The notes under the pieces: generated by a model | Told to the model about the DNA's origin: nothing | Seen by the model: only the letters and a program-made list of their open reading frames with translations | Databases searched by the model: none | Shown: positions 47,346 through 60,105 of the stretch, one piece after another | Position numbering within the stretch: the stretch's first letter is position 1 | Layout of the letters: each line of letters opens with the position of its first letter | Origin: Sarcophilus harrisii | Taxonomy: Eukaryota > Chordata > Mammalia > Dasyuromorphia > Dasyuridae | Length of the DNA: 64,000 nt | Assembly: GCF_902635505.1 (NCBI RefSeq) | Contig: NC_045430.1 | Span: 2,296,677 to 2,360,676, forward strand | Direction of reading: 5' to 3' | Position numbers and translations under genes: made by a program

Positions 47346-47554
47346 TGTATGAAACCTAGCAGAATGAGATAGGCACAAATGATCTAACCTAAAATTTAGC
47401 ACCCTTAAATTCCATTCACAATGACTCCCAAATTCATCAAAGGAACTTCCTGGATCACTCAGACTGTATCTATACAGCAATACCTAATTAAACGTCCTCA
47501 TTATGTTTGTGGAAGACAAGATGCCAGCTCTCCTTCATGTAAATTAAAAATATT

Positions 47555-47830
47555 AAGGCAGCCGAGTAGCACAGTGTTTAGAGTACAGAACTTGGTACTG
47601 GGAAGACCCGAGTTCAACTTTTGCCCCAGACACTTAAAATCTCTCTAATGCTGAGCAAGTAATTTAAACTCTCGGCCTCAGTTTCTTTATTTTTAAAATG
47701 GTACTTATCTACCTCACACGATTGTTGTGGGGATCAAATAAGCTAACGGATGTAAAAATGCTTTGTAAACTTGAAAACTCTCTAGATGCAAGCTACAATG
47801 ATGATGATGATGATGATGGGGATAATGTTG
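47555..47830 (+). mobile_element. tRNA-derived SINE with microsatellite tail
   Basis: The 'ggcagccgagtagcacagtg' head, 'cccgagttcaac' box-B region, 'cctcagtttctttatttt' core and a (GAT)n tail at 47,799-47,821. Confidence 0.88.
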
Positions 47831-47831
47831 T

Positions 47832-48058
47832 TCTTTATTTGGTACCTTTATTATATTACTCTATATCCACTCCTTGAGCTAATCATTCAATCAAAAAGAA
47901 TTGAAGTGCCTGCTATATGATAGGCACTGAAGTAGAGATTGAGTTCTTTATTTGGTACCTTTATTATATCACTCTACTATCAACTCCTTGAGCTAATCAT
48001 TCAATTGAAAAGAATTTACGTGTCTACTATATGATAGGTACTGCAGTTGAGATTGAGA
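47832..48058. repeat. 112-bp tandem duplication
   Basis: Two direct copies, 47832-47943 and 47944-48058, starting TTCTTTATTTGGTACCTTTA and ending GAGATTGAG, with roughly 10% differences. Each contains a CORE-SINE-like 'ctatatgataggcactg' piece. Confidence 0.9.
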
Positions 48059-49114
48059 GCACAAATGAATCTCAATTCACAAGTTTATTTTCTAACAGCA
48101 GTCCAGGAATCAAATAATTGATCAGCAAGTATTTCTTCATCATCCACCACGTGCCATCCCACTGTGCTAAATGTAAAGGATACAAAGGCACAAAAGCAAT
48201 ATTTTCTGTTCCCAGAGAGATTTTGCTATTATTGTCGTTCAGCCATGTCAACTTTTCATAATCTCATATGGATTATCACGGGAGCAGTTTGCTATTTCCC
48301 TGACCAGGGGCGTCTCTACATAAAATTCTGTGGACAGGATAAAAGCAATTGTAGGGGGAAGAAGAGATTGGGAAAGACCTCATGAAGAAGGAAGAGAGCA
48401 AGGCTTTGAAGAAAAGTAGAGATTCTAAGATTCAAAGTTGCGATAAGGGTGAATTCATTCCAGCCATGAGGAAAAAAATATGTTCACAGGCTTGGGGGTG
48501 GCAGAATAGGTGTTATTTCTAAGAAATGGCAAGTAGACCAGTTTGGCTTGAAGGCATGCTATGTGAAATGAAGAGACTACCTTGTCATGTGAAAGTAGAA
48601 TGTGTAAAATGATTGGAAAGGAATGCTAGGACCCAATTATGAAGGATTTTAAATCTTAGTTAGAATTGCATTTTACCCTAGGTAAAAAATGATTTTTGAT
48701 TTTTTGAATAAGTGATTAACATGGTCAATATGAAGCTTAGGAGAAGAGGGAAAGATGAAGCTTATGAAAATATATGATTCTTATACCTGATGAAACACAA
48801 AATGGAGCTAGTGATTTAAGATGTATTTCCCACAGATTGCAGGGCAGTGGAGGTGCTGAGGTATTAGGTGAAGAAACCAACAAAAAGCCCCTTGACAGTT
48901 TGAGCTCTGCCAAAATAGAACATATCACTTTGAGATTTTGTGACTTTTCTATCAAACCTGAAGATATTTAAGCAAAGAGTGGAAAATCGTTTGTCAAGAA
49001 TATTATGGGTAGAATTATTCAATAAATAAAATTTGAATTAGATGAACTCCAAGGACCATTTTTCCTCTGAGATTTGAAGAATTGCAAGTAATGTTAAAGA
49101 GACCTATGGCATCA

Positions 49115-49340
49115 AATGCTTAGTCTAAATAGCACAGTGGATAGAGTGTTGGAACTAGGAAGATCTGAGTTTCAATCTCACCTCAGATCCTTCCTGTGTC
49201 ACACTCTTGGTGTGATTCTAGTAAAGTCACCAAAGCTCTCTATAAAATGAGGCTAATAACATTTGTTTCCAGTGTTGTTATGTGGATCCAATGAGATAAC
49301 ATATGTACAACATCTCACAAACTTTAAATCACTATAGAAA
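49115..49340 (+). mobile_element. tRNA-derived SINE
   Basis: 'agcacagtggatagagtgtt', 'gatctgagtttcaatctcac', then core and tail. Diverged. Confidence 0.85.
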
Positions 49341-49370
49341 TCTTGTTTTAAAACAAGTGGAGGATTGTGC

Positions 49371-49510
49371 CAGCTAGATGGGGCAGTGATTAGAGCACCA
49401 GCCCTGAAGTCAGGAGGACCCGAGTTCAAATTTGGCTTCAGATACTTATCACTTACTAACCATATGACCCTGAGTAAATCACTTAACTCCAACTGCCTAT
49501 TATAAAAAGA
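49371..49510 (+). mobile_element. tRNA-derived SINE
   Basis: 'gccagctagatggggcagtg', 'agcaccagccctgaagtcag', 'gacccgagttcaaatttggc', then an A-rich tail. The second SINE within 260 bp. Confidence 0.9.
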
Positions 49511-51179
49511 AATAAAATAAGTGAAGGATGGAAAAACACATCATATATGAGGAAGTAAAAAAGAAGAAGAAAATTTGGAAGATGAGGAAAGAGATGGTTT
49601 TATTTTTTCTTTTATAATTCCATAGTCTAGAATAGTGTCTAACATTAATAAATGACACCATGGACAGCAGAAAATGCCTCTTAACCTCAGATCAAGCCTT
49701 TGATGCCTCACCATGGTAGAGACCTCCTTCTGGGCTCTAGAAGGTTACCCTGTGGAGTGTGACTGTAACTTATCTTACCCAAGATGAAAAGGCTTGGATT
49801 TGGCCCCAGGGATGAACTGCATGAAAATCATTTGAGGTGATGCCTCTCAATAAGCATGAAGGGCGTATGTATCACCTGAAGATCGGGCATCAGGGGATGA
49901 ATATTTTTGTCCACAGCACAAGGACTATACTATGTTTCAAAATTGCAGTGATCTGTATGTATAGGTGGATCAATCTGTGAAGGTAAAAATCTCCCAAAGT
50001 GGGAAAATATTACCAAAGTGAGGAAGATCAAGGATGAATATATTCATTTTTAGAACAAAAAAAAATCCTAACATGATGAAAAGAATGTCCAAAGGTCCAA
50101 GGGGTCTTGACCCACTTTCAGCAAGTTGATGAGAAGTGGGATGTCATTGAAGTGACATCAATAAGCTCTTTGGAAAATTACGCAATATCTAGTATCACCA
50201 GCTATGCTAGTGATAAAGGGAGGATGATGAGAAGAAAGGAAGGGAAATGTTATAGGAAACAAAAAAATTGATCTGAGGCTACATGAGAGAATTTTGTTGG
50301 ACTAGCCTCCCTATGATGGGAGGATTGAGCAGGGATGGAGTCACTCTGCAGGCACCTTCCTGTGGGCCAAGAGGAGAAGCAAAGAAAGTGTGCTAGGCTT
50401 AAAGACATCCAAACACTTGTGATGGGATGATATTCACAGAAAAGTTGAGTATAATGAGAACATTCTTCCCAGGAGTCTTTACAGGAGCAAGAAAAGTCAC
50501 AGAGGGAAAAGAAAATTTGCTCCCATGGCATTAGTACATATTCAAAGGAAGTTTTAAAAAAATGATTTCACAATCAAAATCAAAGTCTGGGGGTGGGGCA
50601 AGAGTTGTGTGCAGTATGTTGGAAACCAGTTCTGAGTGCCCTTCTAACCTTCCTGAGACTTCTGAGGGTCAGTGGTGGACACAACGAGCATTTGGCTACT
50701 ATTTTATGTGAATGCTAGTGGATGAGCGAGGGACCGAAAGAGGATATGGGCATGTTAACAGTGTTATTTGAAAAGGGACAGAGAGATGACTGGAGAACAC
50801 AGAGGGCATTGGTCTCATTGAACCTGTCAGATCTGTGCATTCGTCCTGCTGGGAAGGCTGGCAAGGATAGCAGAGGGCATGATAGCTGATGAGCAGCAGA
50901 GAGCACTATGCTCACACTTCAAGGCTCTCTTACTATTTGATGAACTTAAGATAAACCTTAGAACATGTCCAGCAGGGAGGAGGAAAAGGTTATTTGTTCT
51001 TTGGATCAAGGGAATCCTCTGGCTAGGAGCAACCAGGATTGTCTCTCTTTGAAGTCACAGGTCTGTGGGGTACAAGATAAACTGATGAAATGTTCGAAAG
51101 TATGATGTGTGCTGAGGGGATCGATATCCCTACTCTTAATGGAGAGGTAGGAGAAACTCATTAATGAAGAGCGTTTCCA

Positions 51180-51240
51180 TCACTTAGCACAATGTGTGGC
51201 ACACAGTAGGTGTTTAATAAATGTTTATTAACTGATGGGA
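51180..51240 (+). mobile_element. L2/SINE 3' tail remnant
   Basis: 'cacttagcacaatgtgtggc' then 'acacagtaggtgtttaataa', an L2-type tail with nothing recognisable before it. Confidence 0.55.
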
Positions 51241-51384
51241 GGAAGGAAGATCAATACATGAAGCTGTTCCCACCTCTTCTCATTAGGTGGTAAGTGCATA
51301 TGAAAGGTGAGACAAAACAAGTGCATAGACAAAAGGAAAAAATGGCAGGAAGGAAGGAAGGAAACAAATATTTTAAAATTTTAC

Positions 51385-52340
51385 TTTTTTGTTTTCTTTT
51401 TTCCTGGTTATACATGTACATTAATTAAAAAATATTTTTAACCATTAATTATTTTTATGTTCCCCAGTTTCATATAAAAGCAATTGTTGGTTATATTTAT
51501 ATTTTCATTTTTCTTTTTACATATTTCCTAATGACTCATGTTCAAAAAAAAAAAATCAGAACAAAGAGGAAAATCCATGAGGGAAAAATAAATCCCTCTA
51601 TGAATCATGCTGGGAGAGAAAAATCAGAACAAAAAGAAAAACCACAAGAGAGAAAAAAAAACAGCCGAAAAAGAAAAGGTGATCATAACATGTGTTGATT
51701 TACATTCATTCTCCACAGTTCTCTCTCTGGATGCAGATGGCATTTTCTATCCAAGTTTATGGGTATTGCCTCGGATCATTGAATTGCTGAGAAGAACCAA
51801 GCCTGTTATAGCTGATCATTGCACAATTTTGCTGTTACTGTGTGTACTGTATTCCTGGTTCTACTTTTTTCACTCAGTATCAGTTCATGTAAATCTTTCC
51901 ATATCTTTCTAAAATCAGCTTCTTCAATTTTTTAAATAAAAAAATAATATTCCATTACTTTCATATGCCATAATTTATTCAGCCATTCCCCATTTGATGG
52001 GCATCTACTCACTTTCCAATTCTTTGCCACCACAAAAAGAGCCGCTACAAACATTTTTGCCCGTGTGGATCCTTTTCTCTCCTTTATGATTTCCTTGGGA
52101 TGCAGACCCAGTCATAGCACTGTTGTACCAAAGGGTATGCACAGTTTGATAGTTCTCCAGAAGGTTGGATCATTTTGCAATTTCACCCATTAATTCATCA
52201 TTAATGTCCCAGTTTCTCCACAATCCCTCCAATATTTGTCATTATCTTTTCCTGTTAACTTAGCCAATCTGAGAGATGTGAAGGAGTACCTCAGAGTTGT
52301 TTTAATTTGCATTTCTCTAATCAATAGTGATTTAGAGTTG
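51385..52340 (-). mobile_element. L1 3' UTR and ORF2 end, truncated
   Basis: Reverse-complement L1 from the 3' UTR (two purine-rich 'aaaaatcagaacaaagagg'-type units at about 51,545 and 51,630) through the ORF2 C-terminus to 'caatagtgatttagag'. It is well preserved relative to the other old copies. Confidence 0.88.
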
Positions 52341-52354
52341 TAAATAGCATCTGG

Positions 52355-52610
52355 AAAAAAACATTAATTAAGCATCTACTATGTATCCGGCATGGTGCTA
52401 AGCACTTTATAACTATTGTCTTATTTGATCCTTACAATAATCCTGGAAGTAGTTGCTTTTTATCTCCATTTTACAGTTAAGGAAACTGAGGCAAAGAGAA
52501 GTTAAGTGCTTAAAGTTATACATCTAACAAGTGCTTAAATTGGATATGAGCTCAGCTCTTCTTGACTCTACACACAGACATTGTGCCACTGAGCTGTTTC
52601 TACATTGGGT
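52355..52610 (-). mobile_element. CORE-SINE (MIR/THER1-like)
   Basis: Reverse orientation: 'ctactatgtatccggcatgg', 'ttttacagttaaggaaactg', then the decayed tRNA-like head. Confidence 0.75.
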
Positions 52611-53159
52611 AAATCAGAATCCCCCCTCCCTTTTTTTTAATTGCTGAGGCAATTGGAGTTAAGTAGTGACTTGCCTTTGTATCATCAAGATAACTGGCAC
52701 AGAACAAGCAGTTGAATAAATGCTTCCTTGACTTCACTTGATTTGGGAGTGTTCATCTGGGGGCTCCAGCCCAGAGCTTTAATTAGAAATTCTGAGTAAG
52801 CCCTGACCTTAATATAAAATGATGCTCCAGCCCCAGTCTACAATGTCCTGCTCCTTAGAGCATTCGGAACATCCTAAATAGCCCGAGGAAGATTCCTGAA
52901 CCCAGACCACCTTAGTTTGAAGTACAGCAGCCCTGATTCAGACAGACTTTAAGGTTTCAAACAAGTCTTCAGGTTTGAATGCAAAAGTGTGAGAAGGGTG
53001 AGCAGGAGGTATGCAGCCATTCTGAGTGTCTGTCATCCTGACTGACTCCTGAGGGATCATCTTGGAATCCACCTGCCCAGCCTGCTTCTCTTGAATACAA
53101 TGAACTTCCAAGCTGCATTATTTCTATTTCATCAGATGTATTGTATGTATCTCTTTGTC

Positions 53160-53440
53160 TGTATTAATACAGCAACGACCCAGTTAAGATCCTAATGCCT
53201 CTTGTCAGACTATTGCAAGAACCCTCTAATTGCTCTTTCTCTCTCAAGTCTCTTCTCCAACCAGCCCAAACTCACACACAGCCAAATGGATACTTCTAAG
53301 GTAAAGATCTGTTATTTAAGCCCTTGCTCTGAAAAAATACAGGATTTCCTATCTCCAGGGTAAACTATAACCCCCTTTATTTGCCATTTAAAAGCTCAAA
53401 CTAGTTGTTATCCTTCCTTTCTAGGCTGAGTCTACATTAA
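53160..53440 (+). mobile_element. LINE L2 fragment, upstream part
   Basis: 'taattgctctttctctctca', 'ctccagggtaaactataacc', 'tttgccatttaaaagctcaa' follow the order of the L2 region before its 3' tail. Confidence 0.55.
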
Positions 53441-54419
53441 TGTACACTTTTCTCATGTACTCTGTTCCAACTAAATGTGCTTACTTTATTTTCCTTATAT
53501 ACAACAGTCTATCTCCCTCCTCGGGGTATTTGCACAGTAGAAGGAAGGAGCTGGGGTGTAATCCATTTTGTAAACAAATTCAAGTAAATTCAAGGTCAGG
53601 GTTTCCTATATCTCAGAGCCAAAAAACAAGAGGACTGAAGTCATGAAGGAAGTATTCTAGGGTACAAATAAAAAGGGTAGGTGTGCCAAAGATAATTTTT
53701 CTTTCATTTTATGAATTTAGGATTTTGGATCTTATACCCAGAGAGGATAAAGTAAAAGGGTAAAAAATAATGAATTGGAAAAGAAGAGTAAAAGAAATCC
53801 AAAGGAAAGTCTTCAGAATATTAGCTAGATTACCAGAAAAAAAGTGAAAAAGTGAAATAAGATCCCATGCCGAATGGATGCAGAACTAGAAGAAAATCAT
53901 ATGGTACAATTCCAAAAGAAGTGGGATTTGAAGTGAGAGAACTGGATTGGGATCTTGACTGTCACTTATTATACTTGTAACCTTAAAAAAAAATCACCTT
54001 TCCTTCTTTGAGTCTCACTTTACATTTATTTTGTTAATTGGTATTTTTACATAACATTAAGGTTTATAATATAATTTATCTCATTTGATTATCACAACAG
54101 TTTTTTGAAGTGGAAACTATTATAAACCTATTTTACAGATGAGATAAACGAGGCTCAAGAAGGTATAATAAATCAGTGAAGGTTCCAAATTCCCTTTTAA
54201 CTCCAATCCTAAAATAGTAATAATTATCAAGATGAAAATTAAGAAGAGAACAAAATGAAGAGAACAATGATTCAGTGATAATGACAAAGATGGTAATGTT
54301 GATAATGACAAGGTGATGGATATAACTGCATTCCCAATGAGGGGGGAGTTATCTTGAAGAAGATAATGATGTTGATGGTCAAAATTGTGCTGGAGATGCT
54401 TTGAGGTTCCATTCATGGA

Positions 54420-54550
54420 AAGAGCACTGGACTCTGGGTGAAAAGAGCAGATTTCAAATCTTGCCTCTTATATTTACTATCTTTGTTACTTTGAGCCTTA
54501 GTCTCCCCATTTGTAAAAGGAGGGAGTTGGTCTAAATGGCCTTTCACATT
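54420..54550 (+). mobile_element. CORE-SINE head fragment
   Basis: 'agagcactggactctgggtg' to 'ccatttgtaaaagg', the forward tRNA-derived half of a MIR-like SINE. Confidence 0.6.
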
Positions 54551-55009
54551 TTTTTTCATCTGCAAATTGATAATCATAATAATGTCCATGATAATAATTA
54601 ATGGCAATGAAAAAGGAAATAATTGTTTATTGCTAGGTACCATTTCCCCCAAAGAATTCTATGGAATGAGTGGGGAACATTCAGAAAAAAATTATTATAA
54701 TCAGGTCTAAGTCACCTGTGCATTATATATTTAAAAAAAAATAGGTTCTCTGCCCCCTTTCCTCCATCTCCTCCATTCTGTTCTTTAAATAACAAGATGT
54801 TGACTCATCAAAGAACAGGGTACCAAAGAATGGAGAACTGCGAGTCATTAGTATCCTTTGTAATCATGAAACTGAGTCATGCAATGTATATCATGGAATA
54901 TATTTCAACACTTCTTTTGGCAGATCTACATTAAATACTCCTCATATTAATGTCATTTTTAAAGAAGAACTGATTCTATCAGCCAAGGGATTCTTTCCCT
55001 CTTTTTTGT

Positions 55010-55690
55010 ACAGTCCTGAGAATGCTCTGTATTTTTCAGTCATGGTTTAGGCTTTTCTGATTGAGATTTTTTTGTGACCTTTCAAAAAATAGCCTCAAGG
55101 GCTCCTGCAGAGCTTTAGCCTGGGAATTTCCAAGAAGCACTGATTTCCCTGTGGATGTATTTAGCATGTACCCCCCTCAGACCTTGGCAGTGGATTTTAA
55201 TTACCTGGTACTAACATTGATGTCAGAGAGGGAAAAAAAAACCAAGCAGATGCTCTCTCTCTCTCTCTTTATGCTGACCTTTTAACTAACAGTTAGCCTC
55301 AACTGAAGCCTGGACTTTTAAGCAAGAGAAGTGAATAGATTGCAATTGTGCTGGAAATCACAAGGAGATTGCTTGTGATTGGAGCCTATTAGATTTAAAA
55401 TACACTTTTGCTGCCTGTCAAACCATCTACACAGGAGTGAGGGAGAGCCCCCGGTCCACATTGGGCTGGCTGTCCATCCCAGGTTCCAGGCCATTGAGTT
55501 TGTCAGTTGGCAATATGCAATGAAACCAAGAAATGCCATGGGGCTTGCCCTGTCTGTCTTCTTATCCCTGTACATGTGTAATAAGAGACTTACAAACTAC
55601 CAATTAGGGAGTCTGCTTCCCAATTATTTTTCCCACTATGTCTCTGAAATTTGCTTTCAGAGTTGGCCGCTTATTTAACTGTTTTACCAG
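55010..55690. other. Repeat-free, candidate conserved non-coding stretch
   Basis: No mobile-element remnants over about 680 bp. It contains homeodomain-type TTTTAATTACCTGG (about 55,195) and 'gctgcctgtcaaaccatcta' (TGTCA, TALE-type). Open frames of up to 99 codons lack motifs. Conservation cannot be judged from one sequence. Confidence 0.3.
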
Positions 55691-55989
55691 TTCCAAGATC
55701 TAGGTACGGGACTAAATCTGGATTCATTCATATATTCAAAAAGTATTTGTTAATGAAGTAACTACTATGTGTCAGGTACTATGTATAGTATTTGTAGGGA
55801 CAATTGTTTGTAACTCTGAAGAATTAGTCCATGTTAGACCAAGTCTCTGTACTTTAAGTACAGAGAAAAGTACAGAGACTTTTCTAGAATTGTTGATGTT
55901 TATACTGATAGTACAACATAGTACCATGCCTGAAAAGCATTCCTTCCTCACCTCTACCTCTTGAGAGCCTCATTTCCCTTCAGATTTTA

Positions 55990-56200
55990 GTGAAACCATA
56001 TCCCTTTATATGAAATCTTTCTGAGGCTCCTGGCTACTATCGTCTCTCTCCCCAAAAGGCCTTATTTCATGTTTCTCCAAATAGAATATAAGCTCCCTGT
56101 TGGAAATTCCAGTTTCACTTTTGGCTTTGAACCCATAGAATCCAGTCCAGCGCCTGGCACCTAGAAGATACTTAATAATTATTTGTTAAATTACTTGATT
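55990..56200 (+). mobile_element. LINE L2 3' end
   Basis: 'aatagaatataagctccctg' and 'cagcgcctggcacctagaag' followed by 'aataattatttgtt', the L2 tail order. Confidence 0.75.
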
Positions 56201-56319
56201 TATACTCTAATTATCCCTTTTGGTATCTCTATTTCCCCTCAAAGGGAAGTATCTCGAGTCCTATATAAAATTTCTGGCTCCCTCAGACCTACACACAGTA
56301 GGTGCTTAGAATGAATGAA

Positions 56320-57060
56320 TACTAACAAATGCCCAATTTGTTGGCCCTGTGGATTCTATGTGGCATCCTGACTTGATCCCCTCTGGGTGCTAGTGAGATC
56401 AGAGTGGGCCAGGATTGACCAAAATGTTGCAGACTCTTGATTGCATTCCAGTAGTACCTGAGTTGGCTTCCAGATGGTGAATTATGATGATGATGGGATA
56501 AATCATCATGCATTTTTAATTTGAACGCTAATTAGCTCACAAATCACTGTCTGTTACCAGGCTTTAAATTCTGGAGTTGCATGCCTTGTTCAAGCTGATT
56601 TTGAGACCGACAATAGTAAATCTGCTCATTTGGATGTCCTCAGAATTAGTGCTGGGTGGGAAATGGTAGCGATTTATAGTGTGTTCCTTCACCAGAAGGT
56701 TCTATCTGCAAGCCTAGGCAGTCTAGTTCAATTCAACAAACAGATAGATAGATAGACAGACAGACAGATAGAATTTGAGGTCTATTCTCTCTCTCCATAA
56801 AAGCTGTCTATGTTGGGAATTCTTTTTGGTACTTTTATTCATTTTTTTTCAAGGCTTAAGATCTGTTCAATGCAAAAGAGCAATAGCTGCTTTAATTTGC
56901 CCTAGGGCAGTTCTGCTGATTGATTTCCGGTGCTACAAGGAGGCTAGGTCCACGTTCTTCTGGGGCTCAGTGGTTTACAATTTGTCTTTTGTAGCAAATC
57001 TACCAAACCACCTGCTTGCAATTAAGACAGAGTAGCCTAACAGGCTCACAGAAGATTCCC
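56320..57060. other. Repeat-poor, candidate conserved non-coding stretch
   Basis: Contains GCTAATTAGCTC (about 56,527), a symmetric homeodomain-type site, and other complex, repeat-free sequence up to the GATA/GACA microsatellite. Same caution as for 55 kb. Confidence 0.3.
56741..56772. repeat. (GATA)n(GACA)n microsatellite
   Basis: Short run of AGATAG then ACAGACAG units. Confidence 0.9.
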
Positions 57061-58954
57061 ACCTACGCAGAAGCTACAACGTCCTGACTCCCCGCTCCAG
57101 CTCTATTCTCCCTGTGCTGCGGTCTGGCCTCAGAAGACTATGCTCCTGCCTGTTTGAAACAAACCTGTTCTGAAGTTCTTTGAAGGTATCTTTTTCTGGA
57201 AATGTGTTGTACTCCAAATATGTGTGGGTTCTTTGACTCAAAACCAGTTAAGAGGCTTAATCTGCTGTTGGTTTGAGAGAAGGTCTCCACCTCTTGGCTT
57301 TGCCCTAAGATCTCTTATACTAGTTCTTTGATGCTGGCACATTATTAAATTTTTAAGATTCTTCAGCTTTCCTTTCTACATGTCTCCAGTTTCCCTTTGC
57401 CCAAGGATATAGAGAAAATGATCTCCAAGGGTCTTTTCTGCTTTGTTGAGATTTAGACTAGGTTTATTTCTACAAAATGCTTTTTATTCTAAATAGGTCA
57501 TGGAGTATAACTTAGGATTTATAGAATCTAAAGATTGTGTGTTCTAATAGTCCTTATTTCACAGATAAGGACAGGGAGACCTCAGCTAAAATCATACAGT
57601 AGTAAATATCAGGAGGAGATTCAAGCTCAGATCTTCTGAGTAGACACTGAATGTTTTTGGTTTTTGTTTTGTCTTTTTAAAATGCTATTTTTCAAGCAAA
57701 AAAAGGACAGAAAACTACCAAAGAGGAAGCCATATCACAACAGAGTCACATTGATGGTTGTATATTGGAGTGATTTGGGAAGGGGGTCCATCTCCTTTAC
57801 AATTTTGAATCTCAACTCCATATTTGATGCCACGGTAATAGTAGAATAGGGCTACCGTGAATCTTGATTCCCATGACTTTTTTTATGGAAACAACATGGG
57901 ATGGGGGTCAGGGTGGAGTTCTACTTCCTTGTCTTTCAGCAAATATCTCCAAAAATCACTGCTCTGCTCCCTTTTCCTGAGTCTTACAGCTAATGATTCC
58001 TCCCAGTACCTCAAGGTCCAGGGAGAAGAGTGGACTTAGCAGGTATCTGGAAAACATTAACTGGTATATAAACAAATCCCTCCATATAGCAAACTTGGAG
58101 GAAGTACTAGTTACCAGTGTCATAAAATTATGGGGTGGGTTTGCTCTGTAAATCCCATGGAATTAGTAGAAGGAGCCCTTAATCAGAGAAATTTGGAATG
58201 AATGTTGCCTCTTACTCAAGCCCAGTGGCACTGGCAACTGGTTTCTCTCTCTCAGATTCCTCATCACTAAGATGGGGAAATTTGCCATGCTCTCCTCCAT
58301 GAGAGAGAAAAAAGACCTTTTCAAATCTGAAATCTTTCTCTTGAGGCTTGGGAATTAGCAGTAAAATCTACAATCCATCTACTGCCCTTTACCTTCCAGC
58401 CATAGATCAATACTCATCAGTGAGAGGGGAGATGATTAAGTGTTGACTTAGCTCCATTTGTATAGAATTCAGAAAAGCACTGGGAAGCCCGTTGTTTTTT
58501 TAATTAGTCCTGTGCCCTCCAAAAATGTTTGGAATGAAAAAGCAGTAGTAGAAAGAGAAGTTTATTAAAAGGTGTTCATTAGTAACAGACAGAGGGGAAA
58601 GTAGAGGAAAGTACTAATGGATGGAGGGTAAAGATATTATTTTAATGTTGCAGCATATGGAAGCAGGGGCATTTTGTAGTTGGAAGGATGCATTCAAAGA
58701 ACCCAGGTTCATATCTGACATGTTTAAAATCCCAAGCCTGCTTCTTGTTACCTGTCTAAGTTGGGTTAAGTTATTTCCTCCCTCTTTACTCTTTTTGTAA
58801 ACTGACAAGGTTTTACTGGACAGCTTCATGGGACTGTTTTTGTTTTAAATCTATGATCCCTGGGAGGTATATAATCCTTTGTAAGGAGGAACCTCTGGCC
58901 TAGTGAACAGAGAGCCAGTCTTGGAGGCAAAAAAATGGTGGGGAGAGAATAGGG

Positions 58955-59110
58955 AAAAAACATTGGTATAATACCTACTATATGCCAGGTTCTCTATTAA
59001 ATGATTTACACATTGTCTTATTTGATTCTCATAACAACCCCCAAAGGCAGATACCTTGTTATTCCCATTTTACAGCTGAAGCAACTTGCAATCCAGGCAC
59101 TTCCCTTAGG
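58955..59110 (-). mobile_element. CORE-SINE (MIR-like) fragment
   Basis: 'cctactatatgccaggttct' and 'cccattttacagctgaagca' in reverse orientation. Confidence 0.7.
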
Positions 59111-59859
59111 TAGCTCTAAAATGAGGTCAAGGTGGTGCTCACTCACACTGAATGGGGTTGTTGTGAAGAGAACCTGAACGCCCTACAGAAGTTGGGGTGG
59201 AGGAGTTGTAGTAATTACATGCCTTCCCGGAGGGAAATACATTGTTAAATGAGGGATGGCATTGCTAGGCAGGGGAGGTTCATGGCAAGGAATGCTTTGG
59301 GGAAGTCTTTTTAGCTTTGTGAGATTTAAACTCCTTTCTCTGCTAAAAAAGGGACTTTTACATTGGCTTGGGTTGAAACCTAGATGGAACATCGATGTTT
59401 ATCTAATCCTGCAATTCTCACTTTGTGTCTGTGGATTTCTTTGGATCTATTTTTATATTTCTCTGAATCTATTTCTATAATAATACTAAAACATTTAATT
59501 TCTAGGATGGTAAATACTGATTGACAAAACTATGTAAACAAAAGCTCTTGGGGGTAGATCTTTAACATTTTTAAGATCAAAAACTTTGTGAAAGCTTTGC
59601 TTAGCACAACCTTTTCTTTGATAGGTAATAAGGTCTTCCTCAGTATTAGGCTGTGTAAGCAGAGAAGGTGACAATTTGGTGGCAAATGCCTTGTAATGCT
59701 TCTTTTTATAGACTTTTAAAAAAATTTGCTACAGACTATTTTATAGTCATCCAACCCCAGCCTAAGTATCTATGACTGCTCATGACTTACTCAGTGCTTC
59801 ACATAAAGCATCCTGTATCTAACATTTAAATTCCCATCTCCATGCTTTTGTAGAGATTG

Positions 59860-60105
59860 GGGTGTTCTCCTTCCTCCCCTAATTTCTCCTTAAAACTGTG
59901 GCTTCCTTTTAGGTAGAGATCAATAGCTGTGTCCTTGAAGACATCTTTCCTGTTTTCCCCATTTTTGTTTGTAATCAATGAATTTCCCCAATAGAATATC
60001 AACTCTTTATGGGTAGTTACTGGTTTATTTTTGTCTTTGTAACCCAAGAACCCCCTAGAGTGCCTAGTATACAAGAAGTGATTAATAAATGCTTGATTGA
60101 TGTGC
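59860..60105 (+). mobile_element. LINE L2 3' end
   Basis: 'aatagaatatcaactcttta', 'agtgcctagtatacaagaag' and 'taataaatgcttgattga' in L2 order. Confidence 0.75.

Larger units (their letters stand above)
48059..51384. other. Mostly unique intergenic DNA
   Basis: Apart from the SINEs at 49.1 and 49.4 kb, a CORE-SINE scrap at about 48,125-48,220 and the tail at 51.2 kb, nothing recognisable. No gene. Confidence 0.5.

Noticed and set aside
47070-47372. His-rich 100-codon frame
   Set aside because: Forward reading of the CAT/CCT trinucleotide array.
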